This document shows positions 22,963-30,537 of a DNA stretch of 41,879 nucleotides, in pieces. How positions within the stretch are numbered: the first letter of the stretch is position 1; every line of letters starts with the position of its first letter. Under the pieces are notes generated by a model. The model ran no database searches. It was not told where the DNA came from and saw only the letters and a list, made by a program, of their open reading frames with translations. This DNA is from Acidimicrobiia bacterium (GTDB lineage Bacteria; Actinomycetota; Acidimicrobiia; Acidimicrobiales; SKKL01). The position numbers and the translations under genes were made by a program. The stretch is taken from the NCBI GenBank assembly GCA_016649895.1, contig JAENWR010000022.1, positions 1-41,879 on the forward strand, written 5' to 3'.

Positions 22963-23451
22963 TCAGCCGACCGCTGTGAGGATTCCCATGGCGGCGAGGA
23001 CGATGCCGGTCATGGCACCCGTCGCCCGGTTCATGTGGGCGTGGAGCTCGACCCGCAGATGGTTCATCTCGCCACGCAACGACGCGTCCATCGACTGCAA
23101 TTCGCCACGCAACGACGCGTCCATCGCCTGCATCTCGCCACGCAACGACTGCATCTCACCACGCAACGACGCGTCCATCGACTGCATCTCGCCACGCAAC
23201 GACGCGTCCATCGACTGCATCTCGCTCCGCAGACCGTGGACCTCGTCGTGCAGCTCCATCCGGAGCGACTGCATCTCTTCGCGCAGCTCCCCACGGGTCA
23301 AGGCGAGCTCGGCCCTCAGGTGCTCGCGGGTCACGAGCTGATCGTTCTCGGCAGCAGGGAACTCGGCCATCAGTGCGTCGGCATCTTCCTCTCCGAGTAT
23401 CGGAGCGAGCTTCTGGAATATCGAGATGCGGCGTCGGGTGCTGAGCGTCAT
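22963..23451 (-). CDS. Coiled-coil protein with C-terminal membrane anchor (hendecad repeats)
   Basis: 162 aa, unrecognised as a family beyond a loose resemblance to DUF1640/CCDC90-like coiled coils. N-terminal helix (RRRISIFQKLAPILGEEDAD), then a long charged helix containing an 11-residue repeat MQSMDASLRGE, and a C-terminal hydrophobic segment (GIVLAAMGILTAVG) that would anchor it. The start at 23451 (MTLSTRRR) has GAGGGAGA upstream. Its stop is 1 nt before the recQ-like start, so it is probably made with the helicase. Function unknown. Confidence 0.75.
   Translation of the reverse strand: MTLSTRRRISIFQKLAPILGEEDADALMAEFPAAENDQLVTREHLRAELALTRGELREEMQSLRMELHDEVHGLRSEMQSMDASLRGEMQSMDASLRGEMQSLRGEMQAMDASLRGELQSMDASLRGEMNHLRVELHAHMNRATGAMTGIVLAAMGILTAVG
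23066..23218 (-). repeat. 33-bp tandem repeat (11-residue coiled-coil unit), 4 full copies and one 21-bp copy
   Basis: Copies at 23066-23098, 23099-23131, 23132-23152 (21 bp), 23153-23185 and 23186-23218. Near-identical 33-mers encode MQSMDASLRGE (one copy QAMDAS, one LQSMDAS); the short copy encodes MQSLRGE. Units differ by only a few bases, so the expansion is recent. Confidence 0.9.
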
Positions 23452-23605
23452 GGTGACGTGGTCTCCCTCGGGAGGTGAACGGAGCGAGGGGGAAGATGAC
23501 CGCCGGCGCGCCCAAGGCGAACCGGTCAGCGGTCGCACCCTATCGGTGACCGACGCCAGGACGGATCGTGGTGGAGAACCACGATCGAGCTGCGACGATG
23601 GACAC

Positions 23606-24022
23606 ATGACTGACAGCACCGGCATCTCCACCATCGAGGTCGACGAGGACGAGCTCCGTCAGCGCCTCTCACCCGAGCAGTTCGAGATCACCCGCCGAGC
23701 GGGCACCGAACGTGCGTTCACCGGCATCTACTGGGACACCAAGGAGCCCGGCATCTACAAGTGCGCTGTGTGCGACCTCGAGCTGTTCCGCTCCGACACC
23801 AAGTTCGAGTCGGGCTCGGGTTGGCCCAGCTTCTGGGAGCCGATCTCGCCCGATCGCGTGACCCTCAAGGTCGATCGCAGCCTCGGCATGGTCCGAACCG
23901 AAGCGGACTGCGCCCGCTGCGGTTCGCACCTCGGCCACGTGTTCGACGACGGCCCGCAGCCCACGGGCGAGCGCTTCTGCATGAACTCGGCGTCGCTCCA
24001 GCTCGAGCCCGCGGAGGACTGA
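23606..24022 (+). CDS. msrB: Peptide-methionine (R)-S-oxide reductase
   Basis: 138 aa. Reduces methionine-R-sulfoxide in proteins. Zinc cysteines are in KCAVCDLELF and DCARCGSHLGHVF; ESGSGWPSFWEP and the catalytic RFCMNSASL are canonical. The ATG at 23606 fits the start of similarity. It diverges from the coiled-coil/recQ pair and stands alone. Confidence 0.96.
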   Translation: MTDSTGISTIEVDEDELRQRLSPEQFEITRRAGTERAFTGIYWDTKEPGIYKCAVCDLELFRSDTKFESGSGWPSFWEPISPDRVTLKVDRSLGMVRTEADCARCGSHLGHVFDDGPQPTGERFCMNSASLQLEPAED

Positions 24023-24056
24023 GCCCCCCAGCCGCGGCACCGGGCGCCCGCCGCCC

Positions 24057-24443
24057 TCACTCGGGCCGGTGGCTCACGGCCTCGACGTTGTTCCCGTCGG
24101 GGTCGCGTACGAACGCCCCGTAGTAGTGCTCGTGGTACTCGGGCCACACGCGTGGCTCGTGGAGGACCTCGGCGCCGTTGCTGACCGCGGCATCGAAGAA
24201 GGCGCGGACCGTCGCCCGATCGGCCGCCGTGAACGCGACGTGAACGGGCCGGTTGTCGGCTCCCTCCTCGAGGGGCGAGATCCAGAAGTCGGCATGGTCA
24301 GGGGTGCCGTAGCCGATGACGGACTCGAACTCCATGATCCTCGTCCCGCCGAGCGGGGCGAGGACCGCGTCGTAGAAGACGGCGGCGGCATCGGGATCGC
24401 CAACCTGGAGACCGAGGTGATCGAGCACGCGCCGATCGTACAC
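24057..24443 (-). CDS. VOC (glyoxalase/bleomycin resistance-like) family protein
   Basis: 128 aa, one VOC unit: VLDHLGLQVGDPDAAAVFYDAVLAPLG, then PVHVAFTAADRATVRAFFDAAV, and YYGAFVRDPDGNNVEAV with the usual metal-ligand Glu. Substrate unknown. The GTG at 24443 is used; a second GTG five codons on (24428) is possible. It is the last gene of a leftward set after the LLM oxidoreductase. Confidence 0.85.
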   Translation of the reverse strand: MYDRRVLDHLGLQVGDPDAAAVFYDAVLAPLGGTRIMEFESVIGYGTPDHADFWISPLEEGADNRPVHVAFTAADRATVRAFFDAAVSNGAEVLHEPRVWPEYHEHYYGAFVRDPDGNNVEAVSHRPE

Positions 24444-24461
24444 ACAGATTCCCGTCGAGGA

Positions 24462-24604
24462 TCAGGCGCCGTCCATGCGATCGAGGAGCTCGAGCACCCG
24501 CTGCTCCACCAGGACGGCGGCCGACGGGGAGCGTGCTCGAGGATGGTGCCGAACCCGATCTCCTCGGCGTGGGCCACTCCCTCGGTGAGCTCGTGTTCGG
24601 CCAT
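24462..24604 (-). pseudogene. Small gene of about 47 codons with an apparent frameshift
   Basis: From ATG 24604 the frame reads MAEHELTEGVAHAEEIGFGT then ILEHAP with near-perfect GC-ending codons. At the CCCC run around 24527-24530 the coding-like frame changes to SAAVLVEQRVLELLDRMDGA followed by a stop at 24462. One missing C would explain it. It could be a decayed gene, a sequencing error or a programmed shift. It begins 15 nt after the LLM gene. The product is not recognised. Confidence 0.45.
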
Positions 24605-24619
24605 CGACGCGGAGCATGC

Positions 24620-25522
24620 TCAGCGGAACTCGGGCGCGACCTGCTCGATGAACGTGTCCATGAGCTCGCGCTTGGCGGCACCCTGGGGCAATGTGAAGTC
24701 GGGAACGATGAGCTCGTCGACCCCCGCGTCGCGGTACGCAGCGACCACCTCGACCAGCTGTTCGGGCGTCCCCACCAGCGCCGCTCGCCCGATGTCGCGC
24801 TCGCGCATCTGGGCTGCCTTCGCCTCGTCGTCGAAGAGGAACAGAAGGGCCTGGCACGAACGGCGGATCTCCGCCGGATCACGGCCGAGGTCGGCGCAGT
24901 GCTGGTCGAGCACGGCGTTCTTGTGGCGCAGCAGCTCGGGGGTGCCCCACACGTTCCACTCCTGGGCGAAACGTGCGGCGATGCGCATCGTGCGCTTCTC
25001 GCCGCCGCCGCCGATGAGGATCGGCAGCGGTGACTGCACGGGCTTGGGCTCAAGGGGCGCATCGGTGAGCTGGTAGTGCTCACCGGAGAAGTCGACCCGC
25101 TCCTCGGTGAAGAGCTGGGTGATCACCTCGCAGGCCTCCTCCAGGCGATCGAGCCGGCCACCGACGGTGGAGAACGGAATGCCGTACTTCTCGTGCTCGT
25201 TCTCCTGCCAGCCGGCACCGAGGCCGAGGACGATGCGCCCACCGCTGATGTGGTCGGCGGTGGCGGCCGCCTTGGCCAGCACGGCGGGGTGCCGGTAGGT
25301 GTTGCCGCTGACCAGCACGCCGATGCGCACCCGGGGCACGAGTGCCGACAGGCCGCTGACCAGCGCCCACGCCTCGTGCATCGGCCCCGACACGTCGTCG
25401 GCGTTGGGCATGAAGTGGTCGGCCACCCACACCCCGTCCCACCCCGTGGCCTCGGCGTGCTGGGCACCCGACAGGATCTCGTCCCACGGCTGAGCGTTGT
25501 TGGTCCAGAAGGAGAAGCGCAT
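24620..25522 (-). CDS. LLM class F420-dependent (luciferase-like) oxidoreductase
   Basis: 300 aa, full length. TIM-barrel fold: MRFSFWTNNAQPWDEIL at the start, GWDGVWVADHFMP, the VLVSGNTYRHPAVLAKAAATAD strand-helix and GGRIVLGLGAGWQENEHEKYGIPF, typical of F420-binding members, and PILIGGGGEKRTMRIAARFA for the phosphate of the cofactor. The substrate is unknown. A TAGGAT -10 is 6 nt before the ATG. It heads a leftward group with the small frameshifted gene and the VOC gene. Confidence 0.9.
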   Translation of the reverse strand: MRFSFWTNNAQPWDEILSGAQHAEATGWDGVWVADHFMPNADDVSGPMHEAWALVSGLSALVPRVRIGVLVSGNTYRHPAVLAKAAATADHISGGRIVLGLGAGWQENEHEKYGIPFSTVGGRLDRLEEACEVITQLFTEERVDFSGEHYQLTDAPLEPKPVQSPLPILIGGGGEKRTMRIAARFAQEWNVWGTPELLRHKNAVLDQHCADLGRDPAEIRRSCQALLFLFDDEAKAAQMRERDIGRAALVGTPEQLVEVVAAYRDAGVDELIVPDFTLPQGAAKRELMDTFIEQVAPEFR

Positions 25523-25528
25523 GAGCCG

Positions 25529-25534
25529 ATCCTA
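25529..25534 (-). promoter_or_regulatory. -10 hexamer, leaderless-type promoter of the LLM gene
   Basis: TAGGAT (read toward the gene), then CGGCTC, then ATG. Confidence 0.5.
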
Positions 25535-25586
25535 GGTACTCCGTCGTGTGGCCGGATCGTGCGGCCGGCTCACCGTGCCGAGCGCC

Positions 25587-26024
25587 TCAGCGTCCGGCAC
25601 TCGTGCGCAGCTCCCCGTAGGCCTCTCGGATGCTGACCGGGTGCCCGCCCACCATCGAGCTGTCGTTCGGCATGGCATCGGCGAGCTCCCAGATGGCGTC
25701 GGGGAAGTAGCCGTCGACGGCCATCTCGCTCAGGATCTGCCAATCGTGCGACGTCGCCATGGCATCGACCGCCCGCGCGGTGGCCACGGGATCGCCACGG
25801 TCCGTAGCGTCGATCCACGACTCGATCCAGCCGCACGCCACGGCTCCGGTGACCTGGGCACCGAGCTGGTAGCGATCGCTGACGAAGTCGCCGGAGCGCA
25901 GCGCATCGACGTCGAGCCCGTCGGGGATGGGGACATCGACGAGCATCTCGTCGATGGAGCGCGACCGGGCGTCGGGCGCCACCACGGTGGGCGGCATTGC
26001 TCCCAGCCAGCGCTCGACATCCAC
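25587..26024 (-). CDS. Hypothetical protein following cinA in the same frame
   Basis: 145 aa from a GTG at 26024. Not recognised. It is acidic and helix-rich (GDPVATARAVDAMATSHDW, YFPDAIWELADAM), with no membrane segment or signal peptide. The start is doubtful: the GTG has no Shine-Dalgarno sequence, and coding-like codons continue upstream for 12 more codons right up to the cinA TAG, in the same frame. It could be a gene that lost its 5' end, or translation may depend on cinA. Confidence 0.55.
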   Translation of the reverse strand: MDVERWLGAMPPTVVAPDARSRSIDEMLVDVPIPDGLDVDALRSGDFVSDRYQLGAQVTGAVACGWIESWIDATDRGDPVATARAVDAMATSHDWQILSEMAVDGYFPDAIWELADAMPNDSSMVGGHPVSIREAYGELRTSAGR

Positions 26025-26060
26025 CTCGACGAGGGCAGCGTTCGGGAAGACGCCCGGGCG

Positions 26061-27314
26061 CTAGTCGAGGGCGAGGAGGCGGCGGCGCAGCCAGTCGAGC
26101 AGCCCGATGGTGGAGAACGTGCGGATGCGCTCGCGGTCGCCGGGCATGCGGACGGGCCGGGCCTCGAGGGTGTCGCCGAGGGCGAGCCCGAAGAAGACGG
26201 TGCCCGGCGGAAGGCCTTCCTGCGGGTCGGGGCCGGCCACGCCGGTGACCGCGAGGCCGACATCGGCACCGAGCCGGCGGCGCACGCCATCGGCCATGGC
26301 CATGGCCGCCTCTTCGGTGACCACGGGACCCTCGGGCACGTCGAGCACCTCGAACTTCACCTCCGAGGCGTAGGCCACCACTCCCCCGCGGAACACCTTG
26401 GAGGCCCCCGGCACGTTGGTGATGCGCGACCCGATGAGCCCGCCAGTGACCGACTCGGCCACCGCCAGCGTGAGGCCGCGTTCTGCGAGCAACGCCACGA
26501 CCGCGTGCTCCATCGTCTCGTCGTCGACCCCGAAGACGATGTCGCCGATGATGTCGCGGACGATGGCCTCCTCGGCGGCGAGCCGCTCGTCGCACTCGGC
26601 CTCGGTGGCCGCCTTGGCGGTGAGGCGAACCTTGATGCCCTCGATGCCGCTGGCGAGGAAGGCGATGGTGGCGCTCGGCTCGGCGTCGAGCCGCTCGATC
26701 TCGCCTTCGAGCATCTCGGCGAGTCCCGACTCGCTCTGCCCCCATGTGCGAAGGGTGCGGCTCTTGATGACCGAGGTGACGCCCGAGCGGCGCTTGAGGT
26801 CGGGGATGACCGTGCCTGCGACCATCTCGCGCATCTCCGACGGCACGCCCGGCACGGCGTAGATGACCTTGCCCTCGTAGGGGCCCTCGGGCATCGGGCA
26901 GACCAGCCCGGGTGCCGTGCCCGGCATCTGCGCGATGGTGGTGGCGCCCAGGGGCACCTGAGCCTGGCGCAGGTTGTTGACCGACATGGTGCGGGCGCGC
27001 GACCCGAACATGTAACGGATTCGCGCTTCGATGTCGTCGTCGTGCACCAGCTCGACACCCATCACCGACGCGATGACGTCGCGGGTGATGTCGTCCTGGG
27101 TGGGCCCGAGCCCCCCGCACACCACCACGGCGTCGCTGCGGTCGAGGGCGGCGCGCAGCGTGTCGGCGATGCGGCCGAAGTTGTCGCCCACCTTGGTCTG
27201 GAACAGGCTGTCGATCCCGGCGAGCGCGAGCTGCTCGCCGATCCACGACGAGTTGGTGTCGACGATCTGACCCAAGAGGAGCTCGGTGCCGACGGCGACC
27301 ACTTCACAGCGCAT
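26061..27314 (-). CDS. cinA: CinA family competence/damage-inducible protein (nicotinamide-nucleotide amidase domain)
   Basis: 417 aa, full length. The N-terminal MoCF/COG1058 domain (MRCEVVAVGTELLLGQIVDTNS, VVVCGGLGPTQDD, VPGVPSEM) is followed by the C-terminal CinA/PncC amidase domain (LAVAESVTGGLIGSRITNVPGAS, AVTGVAGPD, GTVFFGLA), which deamidates NMN. It lies 38 nt after pgsA. TAACCT lies 8 nt upstream of the ATG, so it may have its own leaderless transcript. Confidence 0.93.
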   Translation of the reverse strand: MRCEVVAVGTELLLGQIVDTNSSWIGEQLALAGIDSLFQTKVGDNFGRIADTLRAALDRSDAVVVCGGLGPTQDDITRDVIASVMGVELVHDDDIEARIRYMFGSRARTMSVNNLRQAQVPLGATTIAQMPGTAPGLVCPMPEGPYEGKVIYAVPGVPSEMREMVAGTVIPDLKRRSGVTSVIKSRTLRTWGQSESGLAEMLEGEIERLDAEPSATIAFLASGIEGIKVRLTAKAATEAECDERLAAEEAIVRDIIGDIVFGVDDETMEHAVVALLAERGLTLAVAESVTGGLIGSRITNVPGASKVFRGGVVAYASEVKFEVLDVPEGPVVTEEAAMAMADGVRRRLGADVGLAVTGVAGPDPQEGLPPGTVFFGLALGDTLEARPVRMPGDRERIRTFSTIGLLDWLRRRLLALD

Positions 27315-27322
27315 GGCGGGTG

Positions 27323-27328
27323 AGGTTA
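27323..27328 (-). promoter_or_regulatory. -10 hexamer, leaderless-type promoter of cinA
   Basis: TAACCT, then 8 nt, then ATG. Confidence 0.35.
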
Positions 27329-27352
27329 CCGCTCGACCCGGTACCGCTCGGC

Positions 27353-27910
27353 TCAGGTGGTGGTGCCGGCCCGGCTTCCGTCGTAGAGGTACTGGCCGCC
27401 GGTGAACAGGGTGAGGCCGACGGCGGCCCACAACGTGCCATCGGCAACCCACGCCGGGTCGTCGGCGATGGCCGGGCACAGGGCGAACGCCACGGCGAAC
27501 TGCTGGGTGACCGTCTTCACCTTGGCGCTGCGGCGAGCGGGGATCGAGACGCCCCGCCGCGCCCAGTAGGACCGGTACATGCTGATGGCGACCTCGCGCA
27601 ACGCGATGAGCAGCACCGGCAGCCAGCCGAACCGGTCGATGGCGACCAGGGCGACGAGCGCCCCGAGCACGAGGATCTTGTCGGCCAGCGGATCGAGAAA
27701 GGCTCCGGAGCGGGTGGTGCCGTGTCGGCGAGCCAGGTAGCCGTCGATGCCGTCGGTGAAGCAGAGCACCGTCCAGATGGCGAGGACCAGCCAGGTAGCT
27801 CCGCTCTCGGTGACCATCACGAACAGCAACGGCGAGAGGAGCAGCCGGGCGATGGTGACGTAGTTCGCCGGGGTGGCGATGGCCGTGGGGCCGAACGAGG
27901 TGTCGGTCAT
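27353..27910 (-). CDS. pgsA: CDP-diacylglycerol-glycerol-3-phosphate 3-phosphatidyltransferase-type enzyme
   Basis: 185 aa integral membrane enzyme, probably making phosphatidylglycerol phosphate. The CDP-alcohol phosphotransferase motif is complete: DGIDGYLARRHG, then GAFLDPLADK with both further Asp residues. Several hydrophobic helices (LLLSPLLFVMV, WLVLAIWTVLCF, ILVLGALVALVAI). The ATG overlaps the rimO stop (ATGA), so the genes are coupled; rimO-pgsA-cinA is a typical actinobacterial order. Confidence 0.93.
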   Translation of the reverse strand: MTDTSFGPTAIATPANYVTIARLLLSPLLFVMVTESGATWLVLAIWTVLCFTDGIDGYLARRHGTTRSGAFLDPLADKILVLGALVALVAIDRFGWLPVLLIALREVAISMYRSYWARRGVSIPARRSAKVKTVTQQFAVAFALCPAIADDPAWVADGTLWAAVGLTLFTGGQYLYDGSRAGTTT

Positions 27911-29166
27911 CCCAGCAGGCCCGCAGGTTCGGGGAGCGCGGCGGCGAGGTCGGGCCCGAGCGAGTCGGTGACCACGAGCGTGTGGAACGACCCCGTGGCG
28001 AGGTGTTCGGGCACGGTGACGATGCCGTCGATCTCGGGTGCCTCGCGGTGGGTGCGGCCCACGCCCGGCTCGTCGACGAGGACCTCGATGGTGCGTCCGA
28101 TGAGCTCGGACCGGCGGTGCGCGGTGATGGCATCCTGGAGCTGCGTGAGCTCGTCGAGGCGTTCGGCCATGAGCTGCGGCGCGACCACGCCGTCGAGGTC
28201 GGCGGCGTAGGTGCCGTCCTCGCGTGAGTAGGAGAAGAACCCGCACCAGTCGAGCTGCGCCTCCTCGACGAAGCGCAGGAGAGCGTCGTGGTCGTCTTCG
28301 GTCTCGCCGGGATAGCCGACGATGAAGTTGGAGCGGAACGCAGCGTCGGGCTCGCGCGCCCGGATGGCGCCGATGCGATCACCGAAGCGCTCGCCGTCGC
28401 CCCAGCGGCGCATGCGTCGCATGAGGGGGCGCGACACGTGCTGGAGGCTGAGGTCGAAGTAGGGCACGCCGCTGGAGCAGATGGCGTCGATGAGCGGGTC
28501 GGTGAGGTCGGACGGGTAGAGGTAGAGGAGCCGCACCCGATCGACCCGCGAGGCCACGGCGTTCACCAGTGGCACGATCTGTCGCTCGCCCTGGCCCTGG
28601 TCGCGGCCGAACGCTGCGAGGTCCTGGGCGATGAGGACGATCTCGCGGGTCCCCAACTGGTCGACCTCGGCGAGGATCGACTCGACCGAGCGCGATCGCT
28701 GCGGCCCGCGGAAGCTCGGGATGGCACAGAACCCGCACGCCCGGTCGCAACCCTCGGCCACCTTCACGTAGGCCCAGGGGGCGGTGGCGGCGGGGCGCGG
28801 AAGGTTCAGGAGGTCGAACTCGGGGAGCTTGCGGGTGGGCCCGAGCGACACCGGCACGCCGAACCCGGCGACGTTGTCGACCTCGGGAAGAGCCGCGGCC
28901 AGTTCGTCGCCATAGCGTTCGGCCATACAGCCGGTGACCACGAGCTCGGCCCCCCGCTGGCGAGCATCGGAGAGGGCCAGCACCGTGTCGATCGACTCCT
29001 GGCGAGCGTCCTCGATGAACGCACAGGTGTTGACCACGACGAGGTCTGCAGTATCCGGACCAGCGGCGGCCACGAGCCCGTCGGCCACGAGGGTGCCGAC
29101 GAGCTTCTCGGAATCGACCTGGTTCTTGGGACAGCCGAGCGTCTCGACCCAGTAGCTGCGGGGCAT
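27907..29166 (-). CDS. rimO: Ribosomal protein uS12 methylthiotransferase RimO
   Basis: 419 aa. A radical-SAM enzyme that methylthiolates an Asp of ribosomal protein S12. N-terminal cluster ligands are C12, C48 and C80 (TLGCPKNQVDSEKL, NTCAFI, TGCMAE); the radical SAM motif is C140-x3-C144-x2-C147 (CDRACGFC). TLGCPKN-x-VDSE separates RimO from MiaB, and a second member, miaB, is in the window. A TAGGCT lies 9 nt before the ATG. Confidence 0.95.
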   Translation of the reverse strand: MPRSYWVETLGCPKNQVDSEKLVGTLVADGLVAAAGPDTADLVVVNTCAFIEDARQESIDTVLALSDARQRGAELVVTGCMAERYGDELAAALPEVDNVAGFGVPVSLGPTRKLPEFDLLNLPRPAATAPWAYVKVAEGCDRACGFCAIPSFRGPQRSRSVESILAEVDQLGTREIVLIAQDLAAFGRDQGQGERQIVPLVNAVASRVDRVRLLYLYPSDLTDPLIDAICSSGVPYFDLSLQHVSRPLMRRMRRWGDGERFGDRIGAIRAREPDAAFRSNFIVGYPGETEDDHDALLRFVEEAQLDWCGFFSYSREDGTYAADLDGVVAPQLMAERLDELTQLQDAITAHRRSELIGRTIEVLVDEPGVGRTHREAPEIDGIVTVPEHLATGSFHTLVVTDSLGPDLAAALPEPAGLLG

Positions 29167-29202
29167 GGGACCACCAGCCTACCCGCGCCCCTTCGGGGCG
29201 GG

Positions 29203-29730
29203 TCAGGCGAGCTCGGCCCGGTAGATCCACACCGCATCGGGGATGCCCTTCACCACGACGGGACCCACCTCGGCGAACTCGACGCCCTCGAGCACCCGTC
29301 GCGCGGCGGCCACCGTTGCCTCCGAGACGAGCACCTCGCCGGGTGCCGCGAGGTCGACGATGCGGGCGGCAACGTTCACGTCGTGGCCGACGAGGTCCTC
29401 GCGGCGACAGCGCTGTGTGCCGTGGTGGGCACCCATCCGGACCCACAGCGGGAACTCTTCGGACTCGTAGCGATCGGCCAGCTCCGCTTGCAGCCGGAGC
29501 GATGTGACCACGGCCGATGCCGCGTCGGGGAACCACAGCATGAGGCCGTCGCCGAGCTCCTTCACCACCCGCGCGCCTGGCGGGAGAGCTTCGACGACCG
29601 CCGTCTCCTGGACCCCCAGCACCTCGAGCGCCCGATCGTCGCCCTCGTCGGCGGTGAACGCGGTGAAACCGACGATGTCGGTGAACACGACCGTTCCGGT
29701 GACCACCTCGACCGCCGCGTCGAGCGACAC
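29203..29730 (-). CDS. Class III adenylate/guanylate cyclase domain protein
   Basis: 175 aa, a single cyclase homology domain. The catalytic set looks intact: metal Asp residues D18 (FTDIVGFTAF) and D61 (LGDGLMLWF), K57 for base recognition, and transition-state N119 and R123 (VNVAAR). Since class III domains work as dimers, it should form a homodimer. Lys at 57 suggests ATP, though this is not certain. The GTG at 29730 follows the DUF4097 stop by 1 nt and GAGG lies at usable distance, so the two are translationally coupled. Confidence 0.85.
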   Translation of the reverse strand: MSLDAAVEVVTGTVVFTDIVGFTAFTADEGDDRALEVLGVQETAVVEALPPGARVVKELGDGLMLWFPDAASAVVTSLRLQAELADRYESEEFPLWVRMGAHHGTQRCRREDLVGHDVNVAARIVDLAAPGEVLVSEATVAAARRVLEGVEFAEVGPVVVKGIPDAVWIYRAELA

Positions 29731-29731
29731 C

Positions 29732-30445
29732 TCATACCTCCGTGATGTTGATGCCGCCGCTGACCGTGCGCGCCCTGATGAGGCCGTTGCTGCCCTCGGG
29801 CACCGACGAGCGGACCTGGCCGCGCTTCGACGAGAACTCGTGGGCCGGTCGCGCACCGTTCGGCACCACCAGGTCGACGCGGCCGCTCATCGTCTCGAGC
29901 CGGACGTCGACCTCATCGCCGGTGAGGGCGGCGTGGACGCGGCCGCTCACGGTGCGGGCCCGCAGCATCCCCTCGACCGAGTCGACCGCGATGCGCCCGG
30001 TGACGGTGCTGAGCCGCGCCGCCCCCGCGTGCCCCACCTCGATGCGGCCGCTGAAGGTATCGATCCTGGCCTCGCCCTGGCAACGAGCCACGCTGACCCG
30101 GCTCGACGTGCTGCGCAGGCCCACCTGCCGAGCTGCCTCGACCTTCACCCTCCCCGACATCGACGTGACCGCCACCGAGCCGAGGTCGCCGCGCAGCTCG
30201 ACACGACCCGATGTCGTTCCCACCACGACATCGGTGCCCAGGGGGACCCGAGCGGTGAGGTTCGACGATCGTGACGTGACGGTGATGCGACCGTCGACCG
30301 GAGCGTCGAGAGGGAGGACCTCACCGCGCTTCTCGACGACGATGTCGTGCCGCTCCTCGGCGACGACCTCGATGCGGCCCGAGCGCGACGAGAGGCGCAA
30401 CGATCGGCCCACGGCCGTGTCCTCGCCCGTTCCGATGTCCCCCAT
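29732..30445 (-). CDS. DUF4097-family beta-solenoid protein
   Basis: 237 aa built from about ten repeats of 17-20 residues with the core T-x-SGR-(V/I)-x-(V/L), for example TTSGRVELRG, SMSGRVKVEA, TFSGRIEVGH and TMSGRVDLVV. This predicts a right-handed beta-solenoid. There is no signal peptide or membrane segment, so it appears cytoplasmic. The start at 30445 (MGDIGTGED) follows a TACCGT -10 by 8 nt; longer in-frame starts exist. It is coupled to the nucleotide cyclase behind it. The molecular role of DUF4097 is unknown. Confidence 0.8.
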   Translation of the reverse strand: MGDIGTGEDTAVGRSLRLSSRSGRIEVVAEERHDIVVEKRGEVLPLDAPVDGRITVTSRSSNLTARVPLGTDVVVGTTSGRVELRGDLGSVAVTSMSGRVKVEAARQVGLRSTSSRVSVARCQGEARIDTFSGRIEVGHAGAARLSTVTGRIAVDSVEGMLRARTVSGRVHAALTGDEVDVRLETMSGRVDLVVPNGARPAHEFSSKRGQVRSSVPEGSNGLIRARTVSGGINITEV

Positions 30446-30453
30446 CGGACCCG

Positions 30454-30459
30454 ACGGTA
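30454..30459 (-). promoter_or_regulatory. -10 hexamer, leaderless-type promoter of the DUF4097-cyclase pair
   Basis: TACCGT, then 8 nt, then ATG. Confidence 0.35.
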
Positions 30460-30537
30460 CTCCTCCGCGATCGGCCTCGACAGAGACGTGGGTCACCTGT
30501 GCAATGCTGCGCCAACGTAGACCTCGGAGGGACCCGC

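Noticed and set aside
23707..23720. CGAACGTGCGTTCA inside msrB, one base from a LexA box
   Set aside because: It lies in coding sequence about 100 bp after the start, and the codons fit the MsrB protein; chance in GC-rich DNA is likely.
27315..28382. In-frame upstream extension of cinA to a 773-residue protein
   Set aside because: The extension overlaps pgsA and rimO in another frame and has shadow composition; CinA similarity begins at MRCEVVAVG.
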